Below, piece by piece: positions 8,177-16,913 of a DNA stretch of 57,329 bases. The notes beneath the pieces were generated by a model. The model had not been told where the DNA came from, did no database searches, and was given only the letters and a program-made list of their open reading frames with translations. Both the position numbers and the translations under genes were made by a program. The stretch is from an uncultured Bacteroidales bacterium (lineage in GTDB: Bacteria; Bacteroidota; Bacteroidia; Bacteroidales; UBA932), in NCBI GenBank assembly GCA_900317925.1, contig ONIQ01000008.1, positions 1 through 57,329 on the forward strand, written 5' to 3'. The stretch's first letter is position 1. The number at the start of each line of letters is the position of its first letter.

Positions 8177-9049
8177 TTATCTGCGTACGTTTTTCCAACC
8201 GATAAAATCCAAGGGATAATCCGTTTCGATAATATCGGGATGGGAGGAAAAGGCAGCACGGTGACGGTCCCGACTGGTAGCCGTCGCCACCATCACCCGG
8301 ATCCCGTTGGCCCGCAACACGGCCGCCAGTTCCTGCTGGTCTTTCCCAATGGAATCGGTACAGACCCAGACCGCAACGATATTGCCCAGGACGCCCGCTT
8401 CCTCAAACTTCCGGAACTCTTCCATCGAGTGCATCCAGGCAATGATCATGACGTCCGGATCCACACTCACCATGTATCGGGCGTTGGAGGGGACCTGGGA
8501 GGAAAAGACGATATTATGCAGGTCCATCCGATGAACCAGCTCCGACATGGCCGTGAATGGAATCTCCTTCTGGTCGATATGCAGGATGACCTTGTCGCGG
8601 CTCCATTCCAGCACTTCGTTTAATGTCGGGACCCGATAGGGCGTAGTCACGCCCTTCGCATTCTTCAAAAACAGCTTGGACACTTCTGCATAAGACGTTT
8701 CCCGGAGTGTACCCTTTCCGGTTGTGGTTCGGTCCAGGGTGGTATCGTGGAGCAGCACCGCAACGCTATCCGATGTCAGACGGGGATCTATCTCATAGAA
8801 AGTGGTCATGTTTTGGATGATCCGCTTCATGGTTTCCAGACAGTTCTCCGGATAATCGGCAAAAGACCCCCCTCTGTGTCCCGATACGATGATATCGGCC
8901 TTGTCCAAAGAAAAAAACGAGCGCAATTCTTCCTTTGTCCGGATGGAATATGCATACGTATCAGGCTCTGCCAGCGCCTCTTGCTGCCGGCCGGCATTGC
9001 AGCCGGTACAAAGGATTACCAGGGCCATCAGAATTCCCTTCCTACGCAT
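8177..9049 (-). CDS. Glycerophosphodiester phosphodiesterase family lipoprotein
   Basis: The 290-residue product starts MRRKGILMALVILCTGC, a short lipoprotein signal with a lipobox cysteine at residue 17, so it is predicted to be membrane-anchored outside the cytoplasm. The GDPD catalytic set is present: HRGG (near 59), YEIDPRLT (EID metal ligands) and LLHDTTLDRTT. Family members hydrolyse glycerophosphodiesters to sn-glycerol 3-phosphate and an alcohol. I start at 9049 rather than the upstream in-frame codon at 9085 because only this start gives a signal peptide; it overlaps the end of the cytidylyltransferase gene by 8 bases. As last gene of the operon after LicD and a CDP-polyol-type synthetase, it may trim or supply a phosphoglycerol-type group; that role is inference. 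Confidence 0.85.
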   Translation of the reverse strand: MRRKGILMALVILCTGCNAGRQQEALAEPDTYAYSIRTKEELRSFFSLDKADIIVSGHRGGSFADYPENCLETMKRIIQNMTTFYEIDPRLTSDSVAVLLHDTTLDRTTTGKGTLRETSYAEVSKLFLKNAKGVTTPYRVPTLNEVLEWSRDKVILHIDQKEIPFTAMSELVHRMDLHNIVFSSQVPSNARYMVSVDPDVMIIAWMHSMEEFRKFEEAGVLGNIVAVWVCTDSIGKDQQELAAVLRANGIRVMVATATSRDRHRAAFSSHPDIIETDYPLDFIGWKNVRR

Positions 9050-9737
9050 GATGCAACTGATAGAGGCGTTCCAACAGGAAGACATCTTCCTGATAAGTCA
9101 ATTTCATGTTGGCGACATCGCCCTCCACCACATAGACCGGGGTATCGGGCAGATAGCGAAGCACCGTTCCGCAATCGTCCGTGGTCCGGAAGGAAGGATC
9201 GGCCAGCGCTTTGGCATAGGCCTCCCGGAGGACTTTGCGGCGGAAACACTGGGGGGTCTGTCCGTTCCGCAGCTGGGAGCGGACGGGAACGGAGTGGATG
9301 CAGTTCCGATCGTCCACCTGGATAATCGTATCCGTCGTCCGGACAGCCACATCCACGGCATCGTACAATTCCATTGCCGAGAGGCAATCGTCCAGGATCC
9401 GGTGGCTGAGCAGGGGCCGGACGGCATCGTGGATGATCAGGATGTCCTCATCGGCATAACGGTCCACGGCCGCGAGGGTGGAGTGGTAGCGTTCCATGCC
9501 GCCCTGCAGGACATCGGCCACCTTCCGGAAACCGGCCGCCCGGACAATGGCGCGGACCTCGGGGATGAATTCCGCCTTGGAGACGATGACCACCTCGTCA
9601 ATCCCGGGATGGGTTTCGAAAATGCCCGTCGTATGCTCCAGGACCGTCTTTCCGGCGAATTCCAGGAACTGTTTCGGACGATCGCCCCCGAACCGGGAGC
9701 CGCTTCCGCCCGCCAAAATGACGCCAACTCGTTTCAT
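9042..9737 (-). CDS. IspD/TarI-family cytidylyltransferase
   Basis: The 231-residue protein has the nucleotidyltransferase loop ILAGGSGSRFGGDRPKQFL, the aspartate-containing IHDAVRPLLS near residue 125, and QTPQCFRR near 178. These features are shared by IspD (2-C-methyl-D-erythritol 4-phosphate cytidylyltransferase, isoprenoid synthesis) and TarI/Bcs1-type enzymes that make CDP-ribitol or related CDP-polyols. The tail with EGDVANMKLTYQED is compatible with both. Its place directly after licD (4-base overlap) and before a GDPD gene, at the end of a polysaccharide operon, favours a CDP-activated substituent for the glycan; a housekeeping IspD cannot be ruled out without seeing the rest of the genome. 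Confidence 0.75.
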   Translation of the reverse strand: MKRVGVILAGGSGSRFGGDRPKQFLEFAGKTVLEHTTGIFETHPGIDEVVIVSKAEFIPEVRAIVRAAGFRKVADVLQGGMERYHSTLAAVDRYADEDILIIHDAVRPLLSHRILDDCLSAMELYDAVDVAVRTTDTIIQVDDRNCIHSVPVRSQLRNGQTPQCFRRKVLREAYAKALADPSFRTTDDCGTVLRYLPDTPVYVVEGDVANMKLTYQEDVFLLERLYQLHHA

Positions 9738-10549
9738 TTTCCTTTAAAATAATAGTTATCTCCGTGGAAATGGCGTTTTTCTACCGGAGGCAGTTTCATA
9801 TAATCTCCATAAATGCGTTTGAGGAAGGCATCCGCGTCGGCAACCCCATAGAACTGCGTATCCGCAAAGGGGTACAGCTTCGGCTCGCCCCAGACCGTAT
9901 CCAGAACCAGCTCCCGCTCGCCGTATAGGCCGTAGAGGTTGATGTGTCCTCCCCTGCCGCTCCGGGCAACCGCTTGTTCCACCCCCGCGTATTGCCGCTC
10001 GATCAGGTGCTTGCGGCGGTCGGTTCGCCAATACAGCAGGCGGATCAGCTTGCGGAGGATTTCCTTCCCCGCAGAACGGTGAAGCGATTCAAAATAAATA
10101 GCCCGTGTAAGCCGGTCGATGCGGGTTTTCACGTCCATCCAGTCCGAGAAGGCCGGATACCGGTCGGAACAGGGATCCAGGGGGAAAATATCGATGTAAA
10201 TGCCGATGCCGGCATCCTTGTTGCGGGCTTTGATGGGATCGTCCAGGACCGTGCGGGTATCCTCGATCTCGGCGAAGCAGAGCGGATATTTCGTATTTCC
10301 CGCGTGGACCAGCCGGTAAGGGGCCGGCAGATGCTCGGAAAACACCTGGATAAAGCGGTCGAAATGCTCGCGCGGGATGCCCATATCCATATCATCATCC
10401 CAGGGGATGAAGCCGCCGTGACGGACCGCCCCCAGCATGGTCCCGCCAATCATATAATACGGAATGCCATATTCCACGCAGAGGGAGTGGAAGGTCTTTC
10501 CGATGTCCAGCAGGATCTGGTGACACTGTTCGATACCGATTTTTTCCAT
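9734..10549 (-). CDS. LicD family phosphotransferase
   Basis: The 271-residue protein has the LicD signature: YGIPYYMIGGTMLGAVRHGGFIPWDDDMDMG at about residues 27-57 in a continuous block, with the GG-T-LG-RH turn and the DDDMD metal-binding cluster characteristic of this nucleotidyltransferase-fold family (the quoted span here is cut: key residues are GGTMLGAVRH and WDDDMDMG). LicD proteins transfer phosphocholine or phospho-polyols from CDP-activated donors onto glycans. No choline kinase or choline permease gene is nearby, so a donor made by the adjacent IspD/TarI-like enzyme is more likely than CDP-choline; this is inference from gene order. It begins 3 bases after the frameshifted glycosyltransferase ends. 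Confidence 0.85.
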   Translation of the reverse strand: MEKIGIEQCHQILLDIGKTFHSLCVEYGIPYYMIGGTMLGAVRHGGFIPWDDDMDMGIPREHFDRFIQVFSEHLPAPYRLVHAGNTKYPLCFAEIEDTRTVLDDPIKARNKDAGIGIYIDIFPLDPCSDRYPAFSDWMDVKTRIDRLTRAIYFESLHRSAGKEILRKLIRLLYWRTDRRKHLIERQYAGVEQAVARSGRGGHINLYGLYGERELVLDTVWGEPKLYPFADTQFYGVADADAFLKRIYGDYMKLPPVEKRHFHGDNYYFKGK

Positions 10550-10552
10550 GTT

Positions 10553-11856
10553 CTATCTAGCCTTTACAATTTCTTCATAGAGCCGGTCCATCCGGTCCAG
10601 GTGCGCGGCAAGGTCCCATTCCCACGGCAGGGAGCACCACTTTTCGTTGAATGCCGCCAAGGGGGTCCGGTCTTCCAGCAAGCGCTCCAGCTTCTTCCGG
10701 AGGGCCTCAGGGGTAGGACAGACAAAGGTCGGATCCACACGCGCAATGAGGTCGCGGGCGCCCACCGTGTCCGTAACGAGGACCGGCGTACCGAAGGAAA
10801 GGGCTTCCAAGGCGGTGAGGCTGAAAGTTTCCCGGCACAGGGACGGGACCACCAGCAGGTCCATTTCCCCATAAACCCGTTCCAGATCGGAGGCGCGGAA
10901 ACGGCCGCCGGCCCGGACGCCGGCCTGCGGTTTCGGGAGCGATGACAGGCCGTACACCGTCAGTTCCCACTGCGGGGGCAGTTGTTCCAACTGTTCCAGG
11001 AGCATCGGGAGGCCCTTATACGGGGCGGCACTGCCCACAAAGCCCAGCCGCAGCGGACGGTCGGAGGGGAAGGTCCGGCGGACCCGCCGGTCGCGGATAG
11101 CAGCGTGGGTAACGGGAATCACGGCCGAACGGGGTTCCGTTCCCAGATACCCGCAATAGGTGTCCCGGGAGACCGTGCTGTTGAAGTGGAACGCATCCAC
11201 CCGCTCCAGCATCCCTTTCCCCTGCGCCAGCAGCGCAGCATATTGTCCTTCGCGCCCTTTCATCGTCCCATCCATTTGCGGAGAAGCCTCCATTCTTTCA
11301 GCCGCAGAGCCAACCGGCTGCCCCGCAGGCGAAGCCAGGCGGATGACGGAGCCGACGCATTGCAAGCCGCACATCGTCCCGCTTCCGGTCCCTCACAGGG
11401 AGCGCCGGCCGCATCGACCAGGCTGAAACGAGGACAGATTCCATAATAATCGTGGGTGGTAAAGAGCACCTTTACCCCCTTCTCTTTCAGGAAATCCAGC
11501 ACACCGGCAGGCAGTCCCATCCAAGTATGCAGATGCAGGATATCGGGGCGGACCTGCTCGTAGAATGCCTCCAGCGATGTGCGATCCAGTTTTTTTGCCT
11601 GCAGGAAACCGCCCGGTTCCCGAACCCCGTAGGAGAGCGGTACCGGAAGCGGGTTGATGAGTTCGTACACCGCCACGTCCCCGTAATCCTTCCCGCGACG
11701 AACGCGGACCCGTCCACCGAAAGGCTTCCATCGCCCCGGATACAGCAGCGAGACCTGATGGCGGCCGCACTGGGCGGTCATCAGATCGGTTGCGTATCGG
11801 GTCAAGCCACCGGAACGTGCGGGAGGAAGACCCAGACTATAGTGCAGGATCCTCAT
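10553..11856 (-). pseudogene. Frameshifted GT4 glycosyltransferase
   Basis: Two overlapping frames together make one GT-B enzyme. The N-terminal piece (11856 to 11260) starts MRILHYSLGLPPARSGG and has LHLHTWMG and TTHDYYGICPR, typical of the acceptor domain. The C-terminal piece (ending at 10553, readable from about 11374) carries the donor domain with FVGSAAPYKGLP and ETFSLTALEALSFG. The reading frame changes between about 11290 and 11255: the first frame ends LRKWMGR-stop, while the second picks up at KGREGQYAALL and FHFNSTVSRD. The full span of 1304 bases is one base short of a multiple of three, so a 1-base insertion in the span would restore one protein of about 434 residues. It could be a real inactivation, a sequencing error at the GGGACGATGAAAGGG region, or phase variation; no long homopolymer supports the last. 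Confidence 0.75.
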
Positions 11857-13057
11857 TGTGTTGCAGATACTTGAGGGTGTACATCATGATCATGGCAAAC
11901 CAGACGATCTGGCTATTGATAACTCCGTACATAAAAACGTACAGCAGCCAAATGATCCAGGTGCCGATATTCATCCGGTTATGGATGATAAAGAAGGTAA
12001 ACAGCCAGAATATCAGCTGGAAGAGCAGGCCGTAATTGATCCAGACAGAGAAGGCGCCGCCGGTGATGACAATCGCCCCCCGTGCCGGCGTAACCAGTTC
12101 GGCATCGGCATCCACACCGTGTCCAAACCAGTCGTCGGCAGAAGAAAAGCCAATGACTTCCAAGGCATTCAGAGAGGGAACGACTCGCTGGGCCGCACTA
12201 TTATCGGCCTGATCGATGGCTTGGACATCCAGGGTCATCACCGCACGGGCAAAGCGTTCCATCCGCCGGAACTGCGGTAATTGGCGGACGACGAAGAGAA
12301 CGGGAATTATCGCGACAATCACCACCAGCAACGAAAGTTTATCCCGCTGGAAATCGACAAAGCTCAAAAACACCAAAATCATGAAAAGGAAAGCGGTGGA
12401 GCTCATCATGGTCAGGGCCGGCCACAGGAAGGCCACCCAGACACCTCCGTCCAGGATGAAACTGTTGCGCAGGGAATAATCCGGTATCTGCAGTTTGCGG
12501 ACCGACACATAGACATACATCAGCAAGGAGGTGACACGGGCGGCATGGGACGATTCACTCATCAGCGAATTCAGTTTCCACTTATCGTGGATGCCGTCAT
12601 ATCCGATACCCAGATTAAAGATCGGGAAATGGCCCAGGACGCAAATCTGCTGAATCAGCAATACGATGAAATAGGCATAGAGCAGGCCTTTCAGCACACC
12701 GGCAAAATGGTCCAGGGTAAAGGCACCATATCCCAAGACGCGGGTATAGACGAGAAAAAAGACGTAAAACAGGCAAGAGAAAAGGAAGGTGCTGATTCGC
12801 ATCGTATCCGGATGGCGCAAAGCCGGCAGGAGGAGTTGCAGGAGAATCAGAATCACCACGGCCAGTTCCACCCGCCAGTTAACCGCCGGGAAGAATAGCA
12901 ACAGCAAGGGGCTGCCGGCCATCAGGCCGATTAGCAACAGGTTACGGCTCCCCTCTCCCAGGGCAAACGCCGGAGAGGTAGAGACAAACACCAACATAAG
13001 ACTGACCATCACGACAGCCAGGGTGTTCCAAGCCTGTTCATTATTTATTCCGGCCAT
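11837..13057 (-). CDS. O-antigen/capsule polymerase-like membrane protein (Wzy type)
   Basis: The 406-residue protein is highly hydrophobic, with about ten membrane segments and a larger hydrophilic loop at about residues 255-335 (rich in R, Q, D and containing FGHGVDADAE). That layout, its single-copy position between a WbsX-like gene and a glycosyltransferase in an operon with Wzx, Wza and Wzc, is what is expected of the polymerase that joins repeat units at the periplasmic face. Wzy proteins share little sequence, so the assignment rests on topology and context. Its 3' end overlaps the glycosyltransferase start by 20 bases and its start overlaps the WbsX-like stop by 13. Confidence 0.7.
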   Translation of the reverse strand: MAGINNEQAWNTLAVVMVSLMLVFVSTSPAFALGEGSRNLLLIGLMAGSPLLLLFFPAVNWRVELAVVILILLQLLLPALRHPDTMRISTFLFSCLFYVFFLVYTRVLGYGAFTLDHFAGVLKGLLYAYFIVLLIQQICVLGHFPIFNLGIGYDGIHDKWKLNSLMSESSHAARVTSLLMYVYVSVRKLQIPDYSLRNSFILDGGVWVAFLWPALTMMSSTAFLFMILVFLSFVDFQRDKLSLLVVIVAIIPVLFVVRQLPQFRRMERFARAVMTLDVQAIDQADNSAAQRVVPSLNALEVIGFSSADDWFGHGVDADAELVTPARGAIVITGGAFSVWINYGLLFQLIFWLFTFFIIHNRMNIGTWIIWLLYVFMYGVINSQIVWFAMIMMYTLKYLQHNEDPAL

Positions 13058-14178
13058 TCCTTCAATTCTATTAGAGCATCTTTAATGGCATCCAGATAGG
13101 CATATCCATACCGCTCGTCGGGTTCCAGATAGCCCCCTTCCGCCCATTCATTCCAGGCAAAGACAAAAATCTTGTCCGTATGATATACGGTGCGCGTCCG
13201 CTCTACCAACTGCTTGAAATACAATCCAAATAATTCGGGCGACGCCCCTTGGAAAACATATCCCCGCTGCTGTTTGCGCGGCGTATTGTCCCAGTCCACA
13301 AACGCAGAAGGGAGCATCTTGTCCGACTCCGGCTTCAACCGGACAATCCGTTTCCAGTATTCCTCATAATCATAGATCCGGACCTTGTCCGGGCCGCCGA
13401 ATACGGATTGATGGATTCCGAGGAACCGTTTGATGGCGCGCGCACGCCGGACCATCCAGGAGAACAACGCCCTCCGCATCGCGCTGGAAGAGTATTGCAT
13501 CACATAGCCGGGATGGAACTGGATACCATAAGCAAAGTTGGTCCGATCCCACGAGTGATCGATACAGGCCGATACGCTCTGGTACACAAACTTGATTCCC
13601 TTCAAGCCATTCTCCCGGGCCAGGGCAATCCAGCGGTCGGTCATCCGGCGGATTTTTCCAATCAGCTGCGGCACATAGATCAGCATCAGCGGGCAGCCGT
13701 CCTCCGTCATATAGCGCGGATCGCGGAAGAAAGGAAGCAGGTAGTTGAAATGGGCGTCCCAATCGGCCTCATCGTCAAAATCATGGGCGATCAGAACCGC
13801 TTCCTTCCCCTCTTTCCGTTTCCAGGCATCCGTCCAATCGTGATTCGCCCAGCAAACGCAGTAGCGGGTTTCGATTTCCGGGTGGGCCAGCAGCATTTCC
13901 ATCGGTTTTTCCAGGAGCAGATGTCCGTTGAACCAATAATGATAAAAGCAGAAACCATAGATCCCGTGTTCCCGGGCTATCTTGCACTGCCAGCGAAGGG
14001 TTTCCACCTCACTTAAATCATAATAGTTCCCGTTCAGCGGGACACGCGGCTGATAATGTCCCTCGTACAAGGGTTTGGCCGAGCGGACGTTTACCCATTC
14101 GGTAAAGCCTTCGCCCCACCACGCATCATTTTCCGGAATGCGATGAAACTGAGGAAGATATAAGGGGATAACTTTCAT
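13045..14178 (-). CDS. WbsX-like glycosyltransferase / GH99-like domain protein
   Basis: The 377-residue protein starts KVIPLYLPQFHRIPENDAWW and has GEGFTEWVNV, HGIYGFCFYHYWF near residues 70-82, and a C-terminal FVFAWNEWAEGGYLEPD, the hallmark blocks of the WbsX family (glycoside hydrolase 99-like domain). Such proteins occur in O-antigen and capsule clusters, usually annotated as glycosyltransferases or putative lipopolysaccharide biosynthesis proteins; the catalytic activity has not been settled for the family. No signal peptide is visible, consistent with cytoplasmic action. The stop overlaps the Wzy start by 13 bases and its own start overlaps the Wzx stop by 4. Confidence 0.8.
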   Translation of the reverse strand: MKVIPLYLPQFHRIPENDAWWGEGFTEWVNVRSAKPLYEGHYQPRVPLNGNYYDLSEVETLRWQCKIAREHGIYGFCFYHYWFNGHLLLEKPMEMLLAHPEIETRYCVCWANHDWTDAWKRKEGKEAVLIAHDFDDEADWDAHFNYLLPFFRDPRYMTEDGCPLMLIYVPQLIGKIRRMTDRWIALARENGLKGIKFVYQSVSACIDHSWDRTNFAYGIQFHPGYVMQYSSSAMRRALFSWMVRRARAIKRFLGIHQSVFGGPDKVRIYDYEEYWKRIVRLKPESDKMLPSAFVDWDNTPRKQQRGYVFQGASPELFGLYFKQLVERTRTVYHTDKIFVFAWNEWAEGGYLEPDERYGYAYLDAIKDALIELKEWPE

Positions 14179-15641
14179 TTCTTGCGCAGGTTACGGAAGA
14201 TGGGGATCGCCAGCACGCCCATCAAAGCAACCCCCAGGAGGGCGCCGAAGCAGAGCCGGAGCATATCGCTTTCAAAAAGGTGGCATATGGCATAATGGCC
14301 CAGGCCGACGACCGGCAACATGCCCAGCAAAGGCAGGAAGGTCCGCATAAACCAGGCCCACGTTACCCCGGGCATGAATTTGCGGAACACCAGGATGGCC
14401 AGCACAAAGGTGGCCGCGATATTGACCACACAATACGGGATTGCCGTTCCCCGAAGGCCCATGTCCCGGGTCAGGATCCACACGCCCGGAATAATGATCA
14501 GGCCCTGGATCAGGCACAGGAGCGTGTTGATTTTGATGTTTCCTTCGGCCAGGGCCAAGAAATAGGGCGGTGTCTGGAAAGAGACAAAGATATAGGCCAC
14601 GACCAGGAAAGTGGCCGGAATAATAATCATCGGTACTGCTTCTGATTTCCCCGTCCAGATGGACAGGAATTCGGGCATGTAGAAAATAAAGGTAAGTCCG
14701 ATGGCCCCTGCGATAACGGCAACGATATAGGAATAGAGCAAGAATTGCTTCCGGCTCTGTTCGCGCTCCCCTACGCTAATCATCCGCGTCAATTCGGGAT
14801 AAAATGCCTGTCCGATGGGGCCTACGATATAATACACGGCCTGTCCCACCGTAGCGGCCAGGGAATAATAACCCAGGCTACGCAAATCCAGCAAGTGACC
14901 GGTAATCAGTTTGTCCAATTGGGTGTTCAGCGCCGAAATCAGCGACATCAGCATCATTCCCAGGGAGAATTTCCATAGCGTACGGAACAGTTCCGGATGG
15001 AATCCATACTGGGTCCCCTCGGTCCGTACGGCCTTCCACAGCAGATGACGGGTGATAAAGAAGATGACCACCAGAGAGAAAAGCTGCCAGATCAAGAACG
15101 TACCCACCTTCGGGACCAGGGCCAGCGGAATAAGGACCAGGACGCTACGGGAAAAACTGTACGAAATGGTAAGGGTATTGCTGAGAACCTGTTTCTGCAA
15201 ACCCGCCAATCCGCCGATATACAGCAGGAAAATAAAGTTCACAGACACGATACCGGCCATCAGCCGCATATGGCGGATCAGGGTTTCCCGGGGAACGGTA
15301 TCGGATTTCAAAAAGGCATCTACGATAAAGCCGGAACCGAAAAACAGGACCACGAAGACAAGCAGCGCAATGGCGAAATACACCAGCTCGAAGGTGCGCA
15401 GGAGTTTCCCCCGATATTCCTGGTCCGTACTTTCCCGGGCGAATTCCCGGGTCAGGGTGGCAGACAGTCCCATATCGGCAAAATGGATGATGGTCATCAA
15501 AATCGTATAGAACGAGATGATGCCATATCCCTCCACCCCCAGGAACTTGATCCATATGGGCACGAAGACGTACAGGGCAATGATGCCCCATACCTTTGAC
15601 GCAATGTTCGCCAATGAATTTCTTACCAATCGGACTGCCAT
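14175..15641 (-). CDS. wzx: Oligosaccharide flippase (Wzx family)
   Basis: The 488-residue integral membrane protein shows about 12-14 hydrophobic segments from start (ASKVWGIIALYVFVPIW) to end (FGALLGVALMGVLAIPIF), the layout of the MOP/polysaccharide-transporter superfamily. It is expected to flip undecaprenyl-linked repeat units across the inner membrane before Wzy polymerisation. Its length is usual for the family. It lies 9 bases after rfbB and is followed by the WbsX-like gene with a 4-base overlap. The gene symbol is by role; sequence families of Wzx are too diverse to name closer. Confidence 0.8.
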   Translation of the reverse strand: MAVRLVRNSLANIASKVWGIIALYVFVPIWIKFLGVEGYGIISFYTILMTIIHFADMGLSATLTREFARESTDQEYRGKLLRTFELVYFAIALLVFVVLFFGSGFIVDAFLKSDTVPRETLIRHMRLMAGIVSVNFIFLLYIGGLAGLQKQVLSNTLTISYSFSRSVLVLIPLALVPKVGTFLIWQLFSLVVIFFITRHLLWKAVRTEGTQYGFHPELFRTLWKFSLGMMLMSLISALNTQLDKLITGHLLDLRSLGYYSLAATVGQAVYYIVGPIGQAFYPELTRMISVGEREQSRKQFLLYSYIVAVIAGAIGLTFIFYMPEFLSIWTGKSEAVPMIIIPATFLVVAYIFVSFQTPPYFLALAEGNIKINTLLCLIQGLIIIPGVWILTRDMGLRGTAIPYCVVNIAATFVLAILVFRKFMPGVTWAWFMRTFLPLLGMLPVVGLGHYAICHLFESDMLRLCFGALLGVALMGVLAIPIFRNLRKK

Positions 15642-15650
15642 ATCCAGCGA

Positions 15651-16913
15651 TTAACGCCCCTTATACATGTTCTCGTAATACTTCTGGTAGTCACCGCTGG
15701 TCACATTGTCCAGCCAGTCCTGGTTGTCCAGGTACCACTTTACGGTCTTCTCAATCCCTTCCTCAAACTGCAGGGACGGTTCCCAACCCAGCTCCCGCTG
15801 GAGTTTGGAGGAGTCAATCGCATACCGCAGGTCGTGGCCCGCACGGTCGGTAACGTAGGTAATGAGGTCCATGTCCTCCCCTTCCTTACGGCCCAGCAGA
15901 CGATCCACCGTATTGATGAGCACCTTGATGATGTCGATGTTCTTCCACTCGTTGAAGCCGCCGATGTTGTAGGTCTCGGCAATCTTTCCGTTGTGGAAGA
16001 TGGTATCAATCGCCCGAGCATGGTCCACCACATACAGCCAGTCACGCACATTCTCTCCCTTGCCATAGACCGGAAGCGGTTTGCGGTGACGGATGTTGTT
16101 GATAAAGAGCGGAATCAACTTCTCCGGGAACTGATAGGGACCGTAATTGTTGCTGCAGTTGGTCACGAGGGTCGGAAGCCCGAAAGTATCGTGGAAGGCC
16201 CGCACAAAATGGTCAGAGGATGCTTTCGCAGCACTATACGGAGAGTGGGGCTGATACTTCAGGTCCTCCGTAAAGAACTTCTCGCCATAAGCCAGATGGT
16301 GCTTCCCGCTGCTGGCCTTCGTCGTAAACGGCGGATCAATCCCCTCCGGATGCGTCATCTCCAACGCCCCATACACCTCATCCGTACTGATATGGTAGAA
16401 ACGGCAAGGGATGCGGGTGCCTCCGACAACCGTCTCGCTTCGCTCGACCCCACCGTTCGCTTCGCTCCCGGTCCCCCCTCTTACGGTGCCGAGGGTGGCA
16501 CGGGTTGCTGGAGGCACCGGCATCCCTGCATCCATCTGCCATCCCATCGGCATCCAATACGCTTTGGCAGCTTGCAGAAGCGACAGCGTACCCATGACAT
16601 TGGTCTGCGCAAAAGTGAAAGGATCCTTGATAGAACGATCCACATGACTCTCCGCGGCCAGGTGGATAATCCCGTCCACCTGCTCCTCTTGCATGAGTTT
16701 CAGCACCCCCTCAAAATCACAGATATCCATCTTGACAAAGCGGTAATTCGGCTTGTCCTCGATATCTTTCAGGTTGGCAAGATTCCCGGCATAGGTTAGC
16801 TTATCCAGGTTGATGATCTTATAATCCGGATACTTGTTCACAAATAACCGTACCACATGCGAGCCGATGAAGCCCGCGCCACCCGTAATGATCAGTTTCC
16901 TTTTATAATCCAT
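15651..16913 (-). CDS. rfbB: dTDP-glucose 4,6-dehydratase with an in-frame repeat insertion
   Basis: The 420-residue protein catalyses step two of dTDP-L-rhamnose synthesis (dTDP-glucose to dTDP-4-keto-6-deoxyglucose). It has the NAD-binding GGAGFIGSH near residue 13, the catalytic STDEVYG near 174, the YSAAK proton-relay motif near 222, and TNCSNNYGPYQFPEKL. I start at 16913 ([12 protein letters not shown]); an upstream initiator would add 17 hydrophobic residues unrelated to the family. The family usually has about 10 residues between the helix ending AKAYW and the strand FYHIST. Here about 51 residues occupy that gap because a 119-bp inverted-repeat element (16408-16526) is inserted in frame. 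The insertion lies just before the active-site strand and could affect activity, or be tolerated as a surface loop. Confidence 0.9.
   Translation of the reverse strand: MDYKRKLIITGGAGFIGSHVVRLFVNKYPDYKIINLDKLTYAGNLANLKDIEDKPNYRFVKMDICDFEGVLKLMQEEQVDGIIHLAAESHVDRSIKDPFTFAQTNVMGTLSLLQAAKAYWMPMGWQMDAGMPVPPATRATLGTVRGGTGSEANGGVERSETVVGGTRIPCRFYHISTDEVYGALEMTHPEGIDPPFTTKASSGKHHLAYGEKFFTEDLKYQPHSPYSAAKASSDHFVRAFHDTFGLPTLVTNCSNNYGPYQFPEKLIPLFINNIRHRKPLPVYGKGENVRDWLYVVDHARAIDTIFHNGKIAETYNIGGFNEWKNIDIIKVLINTVDRLLGRKEGEDMDLITYVTDRAGHDLRYAIDSSKLQRELGWEPSLQFEEGIEKTVKWYLDNQDWLDNVTSGDYQKYYENMYKGR
16408..16526. repeat. Inverted-repeat (palindromic) element inserted in frame in rfbB
   Basis: The element is bounded by 23-base inverted repeats at 16408-16430 and 16504-16526 that match at 20 of 23 positions (left arm GGGATGCGGGTGCCTCC..., right arm its reverse complement). 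Between them are two copies of a TTCGCTTCGCTC/TCTCGCTTCGCTC-like motif (about 16433-16444 and 16456-16467) and a small hairpin GTGCC...GGCAC (16486-16501). It has no coding capacity of its own but its antisense frame is open and is read as about 40 residues rich in G, T, R and P within RfbB. The structure is that of a small non-autonomous palindromic repeat. Confidence 0.75.

Noticed and set aside
10553-11374. The C-terminal part of the broken glycosyltransferase as an independent gene
   Set aside because: Its first 35 residues are out-of-frame reading of the upstream half, and it lacks the acceptor domain; a single frameshifted gene explains both parts.
11280-11410. Second copy of the rfbB-type palindromic element near the frameshift
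   Set aside because: The stretch is GC-rich but lacks the terminal repeats and the TTCGCTTCGCTC motif.
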